Assembly: GCA_038251315.1 (NCBI GenBank)
Contig: JBBSBK010000111.1
Coordinates: forward strand, 1 to 10,378
Source of the DNA: JBBKXP01 sp038251315
Lineage (GTDB): Bacteria > Pseudomonadota > Alphaproteobacteria > Rhodobacterales > Rhodobacteraceae
DNA length: 10,378 nucleotides
Direction: 5' to 3'
Under the pieces are notes generated by a model. It was given only the letters and a program-made list of their open reading frames with translations. It was not told the origin of the DNA and made no database searches. The position numbers and the translations under genes were made by a program. Below are positions 7,477 through 10,378 of the stretch, in pieces. Numbering within the stretch: position 1 is the stretch's first letter; every line of letters starts with the position of its first letter.

Positions 7477-7502
7477 TGAACATAGTTCATGAACATCGTT
7501 CA
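7477..7502. promoter_or_regulatory. Two tandem 13-bp palindromes covering the promoter (operator candidate)
   Basis: Two adjacent palindromes, TGAACATAGTTCA (7477-7489) and TGAACATCGTTCA (7490-7502), share the form TGAAC-N3-GTTCA and differ only in the third central base. They abut with no gap, so their centres are 13 bp apart. On the minus strand the second fills the space between -35 and -10 and the first covers the -10 box. A bound protein would block RNA polymerase, so repression is the natural reading. I do not recognise the regulator family. Spacing of the GTTC half-sites (nine bases) differs from the alphaproteobacterial LexA box (seven). Confidence 0.65.
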
Positions 7503-7507
7503 GTCAA
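7479..7507 (-). promoter_or_regulatory. Sigma-70-like promoter for the 401-residue exported protein gene
   Basis: On the minus strand TTGACT (7507-7502) is followed by 17 bases and TATGTT (7484-7479). This is five of six -35 matches and four of six -10 matches at ideal spacing. Transcription would start near 7472, about 30 bases before the ATG at 7440. The -35 box overlaps the pepT stop codon. It is the best promoter I can see in the window, though high-GC alphaproteobacterial promoters often deviate from consensus. Confidence 0.6.
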
Positions 7508-8736
7508 CCGCTTTTCGCCGCCCGCGCCACCCCCAGCATCAAATCCGTCGCCAGCCCCATGTCCTGCACCGATACCCATTCCAGCGGCCCGTGAATGTTC
7601 TGCATACCCGTGAACAGGTTCGGGCAGGGCACGCCCATTTCGGTCAGGCGCGACCCATCGGTGCCGCCCCGGATCGGGACGCTGACAGGTTCGATCCCCA
7701 GCGACTTCGCTGCATTGCGCGCCAGATCGACCGGCGTCATATCCTTTTCCAGCCAATACCGCATGTTGCGATATTGCGGCGCGATGGTGCATGTGATCCG
7801 CGCCCGCGGTTCGGTTGCCTGCACCGCCACGCAGACCTTCTCCAGCATCGCCCCCTTGGCCGCCAGCCCGTCCAGTTCGAAATCGCGGATGATGAACCTG
7901 ATCCGCATGTCAGACGATCCACCCGCCATATCGGTGACATGGACGAACCCCTGCCGATCATCGGTCGTTTCAGGGGTCATGGTCGCCTGCGGCATCATCT
8001 CGACGATTTTCGCGGCAAGGTGGATCGCGTTGACCAGTTTGTCCTTGGCCAACCCCGGATGGATCGACACGCCCTGCACCGTCACGGTCGCCCCATCGGC
8101 GCTGAAACTCTCGAACTCGATCTCGCCCACCGCACCGCCGTCAAAGGTAAAGGCGAAATCGGCGGCGAGATCCTTGGGCAGGCGTTTGTCCACCCCCCGC
8201 CCGATCTCTTCGTCCGGGGTAAAGGCGATGCGCAGCGTCGGCCGTTTGATATCGGGGTTGGCCAGCAAATGCCGGGCGGCGGTCATGATGATGGCCACGC
8301 CCGCCTTGTCGTCGGCCCCCAGCAGGGTCAGGCCCGACGCGGTGACGATATCATGCCCCTGCTTGGTCCCCAGATAGGGGAAATCGGCAGGCGACAGGGT
8401 CAGGTCAGGATTGTCGGGATAACTGATGTCGCCGCCGTTGTAGCCTGCGACAACACGTGGTTTGACCCCCGTGGCGTTGAACTGCGGGGCCGTATCGACA
8501 TGGGCCAGAAACCCCACCACCGGGCCGGGCGCATTGCCGGGAATGGTGGCGATCACCGTTCCATAGGGCGTCTTGACAATGTCACTCGCGCCGATCTCGG
8601 CCAGCTCCATCACCAGCAAATCCAACAGCTTGTGCTGAATATCGGTCGATGGCCCGGTCGGACTGTCGGCATCCGACTGGCTGTCGATGGCACAATAGCG
8701 GATCAGTCGCGATTGCAGTTCGGCGTGAAACGACAT
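7504..8736 (-). CDS. pepT: Peptidase T, tripeptide aminopeptidase (family M20B)
   Basis: PepT is a cytoplasmic dinuclear-zinc enzyme that removes the N-terminal residue from tripeptides. The protein is 410 residues, the usual length. All metal and catalytic residues are visible: H79 and D81 in HVDTAP, D142 in GADDKAG, catalytic E176 and metal ligand E177 in TPDEEIGRG, D199 in TFDGGAVGE, and H382 in NIHGPLEW. H226 (SIHPG) is the conserved dimerisation-domain histidine. The order and spacing match Salmonella PepT (H78, D80, D140, E173, E174, D196, H379). The ATG has AAGG seven bases upstream. It lies 62 bases downstream of the molybdoenzyme remnant on the same strand. Its stop codon overlaps the promoter of the next gene. 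I see no anaerobic regulator site of the kind known for enteric pepT. Confidence 0.97.
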   Translation of the reverse strand: MSFHAELQSRLIRYCAIDSQSDADSPTGPSTDIQHKLLDLLVMELAEIGASDIVKTPYGTVIATIPGNAPGPVVGFLAHVDTAPQFNATGVKPRVVAGYNGGDISYPDNPDLTLSPADFPYLGTKQGHDIVTASGLTLLGADDKAGVAIIMTAARHLLANPDIKRPTLRIAFTPDEEIGRGVDKRLPKDLAADFAFTFDGGAVGEIEFESFSADGATVTVQGVSIHPGLAKDKLVNAIHLAAKIVEMMPQATMTPETTDDRQGFVHVTDMAGGSSDMRIRFIIRDFELDGLAAKGAMLEKVCVAVQATEPRARITCTIAPQYRNMRYWLEKDMTPVDLARNAAKSLGIEPVSVPIRGGTDGSRLTEMGVPCPNLFTGMQNIHGPLEWVSVQDMGLATDLMLGVARAAKSG

Positions 8737-8780
8737 GAGCGGGCCTTTTGCTGTTCAGACCGTCACGTTCCCACCATCAG

Positions 8781-8799
8781 GGGCGAACTTCAATCGCCC
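8781..8799 (-). terminator. Weak stem-loop after the molybdoenzyme remnant
   Basis: GGGCGA and TCGCCC form a six-base stem around a seven-base loop, beginning at the stop codon of the 8799-9218 reading frame. No T-run follows on the minus strand, so it is at best a weak or factor-dependent terminator ahead of pepT. Confidence 0.25.
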
Positions 8800-9218
8800 T
8801 AGATGCCCGCATACCACTCATACCCGCGATCCGCCCAATAGCTGCCGCGCCCCTGCGCCAAATCGTCAAAGTCCGTCACCAGGTCGATGGTGTGGACATA
8901 TTTGGCCGTCTTGTAGCCCAACTGCCGCTCGACCCGCAGGCGCAGCGGGGCACCGTTGGCGACCGGCAGGGGCGCATCGTTCATGCCGTAGGCAAGGATT
9001 GTCTGGGGATGATGCGCGTCGACCATGTCGATGCTTTCGTAGTAGGTAACCTCCCCGCTCAGGCTCTTTTCGATTTCGTCAAAGCAATGAAAGACGACGT
9101 ATCTGGCGGCATCGGTCGGGCGGGCAAGGTCCAGCACGGATCCGAGCGGCACGCCGGTCCATTTAGCGGACCGCCTCGGATTGCATTCCGGCCCTGCCCG
9201 GCTTATCTGACGGGCCAT
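8799..9218 (-). pseudogene. C-terminal remnant of a molybdopterin-dependent oxidoreductase (sulfite oxidase/YedY fold)
   Basis: The open frame gives 139 residues that match the C-terminal half of short molybdopterin oxidoreductases of the sulfite oxidase/MsrP-like superfamily. KWTGVPLGSVLDLA lies at 19-32, YYESIDMVDAHHPQTILAYGMND at about 59-81, NGAPLRLRVERQLGYKTAKYV at about 88-108, and the typical tail is RGYEWYAGI. Intact relatives are, from memory, about 230-270 residues. The N-terminal half, with signal peptide and part of the cofactor site, is absent, because accD begins on the opposite strand 32 bases away. Around C12, the likely molybdenum-ligand cysteine, the usual C-x-E-x-W-S pattern is garbled to CNPRRS. 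The neighbouring frame restores a Glu there, which suggests small indels. A decayed gene is most likely. Expression of a short product cannot be excluded. Confidence 0.75.
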
Positions 9219-9250
9219 AACGAACCACCCAAGACCTTAGGCGCGCCCGC

Positions 9251-10192
9251 ATGAACTGGATCTCCAACTACGTCCGCCCGACGATCAATTCGCTGTTTTC
9301 GCGGCGCGAGGTGCCGGAAAATCTGTGGACCAAGTGCGACGAATGCGGGACCATGCTGTTCCACCGCGAACTCTCCGACAACCAGCAGGTCTGCACCAAC
9401 TGCGGCCACCACATGGGGATCACCCCGCGTGATCGGTTCGCGCGGCTGTTCGACGGCGGCATCTTTACCGACGTCAAGGTGCCCGAACCGATCACCGACC
9501 CGCTGCAATTCCGCGATCAAAAGAAATACACCGACCGCCTTAAAGAATCCCGCAAAAAGACCGGCGAAAAAGACGCGATGCTGGTGGCCGAGGGCGAGAT
9601 CGGGCGCACCCCCGTCGTCGTCGCCGCACAGGATTTCAATTTCATGGGCGGGTCGATGTCGATGTATGTCGGCAACGCGATCATCGCCGGGGCCGAACGC
9701 GCCATCGCGCTGAAACGTCCGCTGATCCTGTTTTCCGCCGCTGGTGGGGCGCGGATGCAAGAAGGCATCCTCGGCCTGATGCAGATGCCGCGCACCACCA
9801 TCGCCGTCCAGATGCTCAAAGAGGCGGGGCTGCCCTACATCGTGGTCCTGACAAATCCGACCACTGGCGGTGTCACCGCATCCTACGCGATGCTGGGCGA
9901 TGTGCAGATCGCCGAACCGGGCGCGCTGATCGGGTTTGCCGGGGCGCGGGTGATCGAACAGACGATCCGCGAAAAACTGCCCGAGGGATTCCAGAGGGCC
10001 GAATATCTGCTGGACCACGGGATGCTTGACCGGGTGACGCCACGCACCAAACTGCGCGACGAACTGGTGACGATCCTGCGAATGCTGCAGAAACAGGATC
10101 AGGCCGTCGCAGGCGATCTGCCGCCGCCAACGCCGGTCGAAATCCCGGACCCCGCACCGGTCGAACCAGCCCCGGAGGCTGTGAAAAAGTGA
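9251..10192 (+). CDS. accD: Acetyl-CoA carboxylase carboxyltransferase subunit beta
   Basis: AccD joins AccA to form the carboxyltransferase that moves carboxyl from biotin (on AccB) to acetyl-CoA, making malonyl-CoA for fatty acid synthesis in the cytoplasm. The protein is 313 residues. The N-terminal four-cysteine zinc ribbon is complete: C29, C32, C48, C51. The crotonase-type domain shows NFMGGSMSMYVGNAI (130-144), SAAGGARMQEG (162-172) and NPTTGGVTASYAMLGD (202-217). The oxyanion-hole glycines belong to the last two motifs. A Pro/Glu-rich tail (about 290-313) is variable in the family. The ATG at 9251 gives the standard start MNWISNYVRP. The only ribosome site is a weak AGG nine bases upstream. 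Any promoter must lie in the 32-base gap or inside the remnant gene; TTGCAT (9181) and TATCTG (9204), 17 bases apart, is a poor candidate. It overlaps folC by four bases. Confidence 0.98.
   Translation: MNWISNYVRPTINSLFSRREVPENLWTKCDECGTMLFHRELSDNQQVCTNCGHHMGITPRDRFARLFDGGIFTDVKVPEPITDPLQFRDQKKYTDRLKESRKKTGEKDAMLVAEGEIGRTPVVVAAQDFNFMGGSMSMYVGNAIIAGAERAIALKRPLILFSAAGGARMQEGILGLMQMPRTTIAVQMLKEAGLPYIVVLTNPTTGGVTASYAMLGDVQIAEPGALIGFAGARVIEQTIREKLPEGFQRAEYLLDHGMLDRVTPRTKLRDELVTILRMLQKQDQAVAGDLPPPTPVEIPDPAPVEPAPEAVKK
10174..10178 (+). promoter_or_regulatory. Ribosome binding site for folC inside accD
   Basis: GGAGG lies in the codons near the accD C-terminus, ten bases before the folC GTG at 10189. 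It supports a GTG start that overlaps the accD stop codon, which could otherwise be missed because the next ATG codons are about twelve codons downstream. Confidence 0.6.
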
Positions 10193-10378
10193 CCCGCCCC
10201 TCTGATGTCATCCTCAAACGGATGATGACGATGCACCCCAAGGTCATCGACCTGACGCTGGGCCGGATGCTGGGGCTGCTGCCGAAACTGGGGTCGCCAG
10301 AGGCATCGCTGCCGCCCATCATCCACATCGCCGGGACCAACGGCAAAGGCTCGACCCAGGCAATGATCCGCGCCGGGC
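10189..10378 (+). CDS. folC: Folylpolyglutamate synthase / dihydrofolate synthase, N-terminal part, cut by window end
   Basis: FolC adds glutamate to dihydropteroate and to folates, using ATP, in the cytoplasm. Only 63 codons are visible. They read TRPSDVILKRMMTMHPKVID near the start, then LGRMLGLLPKLGSP, and the Mur-ligase-type P-loop IIHIAGTNGKGST, with GTNGKGS at residues 49-55. This spacing and motif are characteristic of FolC. The start is GTG at 10189 and overlaps the accD stop (GTGA). GGAGG at 10174-10178, inside accD, lies ten bases before it. An earlier GTG at 10181 reads straight into a stop. The accD-folC pairing is common, and coupling by overlap suggests an operon. The C-terminal domain lies outside the window. 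Confidence 0.93.
   Translation, partial: MTRPSDVILKRMMTMHPKVIDLTLGRMLGLLPKLGSPEASLPPIIHIAGTNGKGSTQAMIRAG

Noticed and set aside
7478..7501. Possible LexA (SOS) box from repeated GTTC/GAAC half-sites
   Set aside because: The alphaproteobacterial LexA box is GTTC-N7-GTTC. Here the direct half-sites are nine bases apart, and the symmetry is better explained as two separate palindromes.
9203..10018. Minus-strand open frame of 271 codons opposite accD
   Set aside because: It overlaps the zinc ribbon and catalytic domain of a certain accD gene and shows no family motifs. It is a shadow frame.
1..10378. A new defence, mobile or biosynthetic system
   Set aside because: No transposase, integrase, nuclease, toxin-antitoxin pair, CRISPR repeat, tRNA-linked junction or biosynthetic cluster is visible. 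Apart from two unassigned exported proteins and one remnant, all genes are housekeeping.

Overview
The window is a high-GC chromosomal segment. Its proteins look like those of an alphaproteobacterium, most probably Rhodobacterales (Rhodobacteraceae/Roseobacter group). This rests on the SucA N-terminus, the suc gene order with a small secreted protein inside it, and the accD-folC pair. The assignment comes from recalled protein families, not from a database search. Nearly all of the window is coding, and no gene-free stretch exceeds about 300 bases.

Layout: positions 1-6093 (minus strand, so transcription runs from high to low coordinates) hold a TCA-cycle operon in the order sucC, small exported protein, sucD, sucA, sucB (cut by the window edge). 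SucC and SucD form succinyl-CoA synthetase. SucA (E1) and SucB (E2) are two parts of the 2-oxoglutarate dehydrogenase complex, so the operon covers 2-oxoglutarate to succinate. The genes are packed tightly: sucC/small ORF and sucA/sucB overlap. The only real internal gap, between sucD and sucA, holds a nested palindromic repeat that also supplies the sucD stop codon. Upstream of sucC, the 141-base leader carries two TGTGATCACA palindromes 21 bp apart, which look like a regulator-binding site.

Positions 6235-7440 (minus) encode an unrecognised 401-residue exported protein with one EF-hand-like calcium loop. A plausible sigma-70 promoter covered by two tandem 13-bp palindromes precedes it. Positions 7504-8736 (minus) encode peptidase T with all metal ligands present. 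Positions 8799-9218 (minus) hold only the C-terminal half of a molybdopterin oxidoreductase of the sulfite-oxidase/YedY fold, probably a decayed gene.

From 9251 the plus strand carries accD (acetyl-CoA carboxylase carboxyltransferase beta subunit), followed by folC (cut by the window end), whose GTG start overlaps the accD stop.

I found no phage, CRISPR, IS element, RNA gene or defence system. The genes are mostly housekeeping. The items worth a second look are the two paired-operator sites, the nested palindrome inside the suc operon, the two unrecognised exported proteins and the molybdoenzyme remnant.
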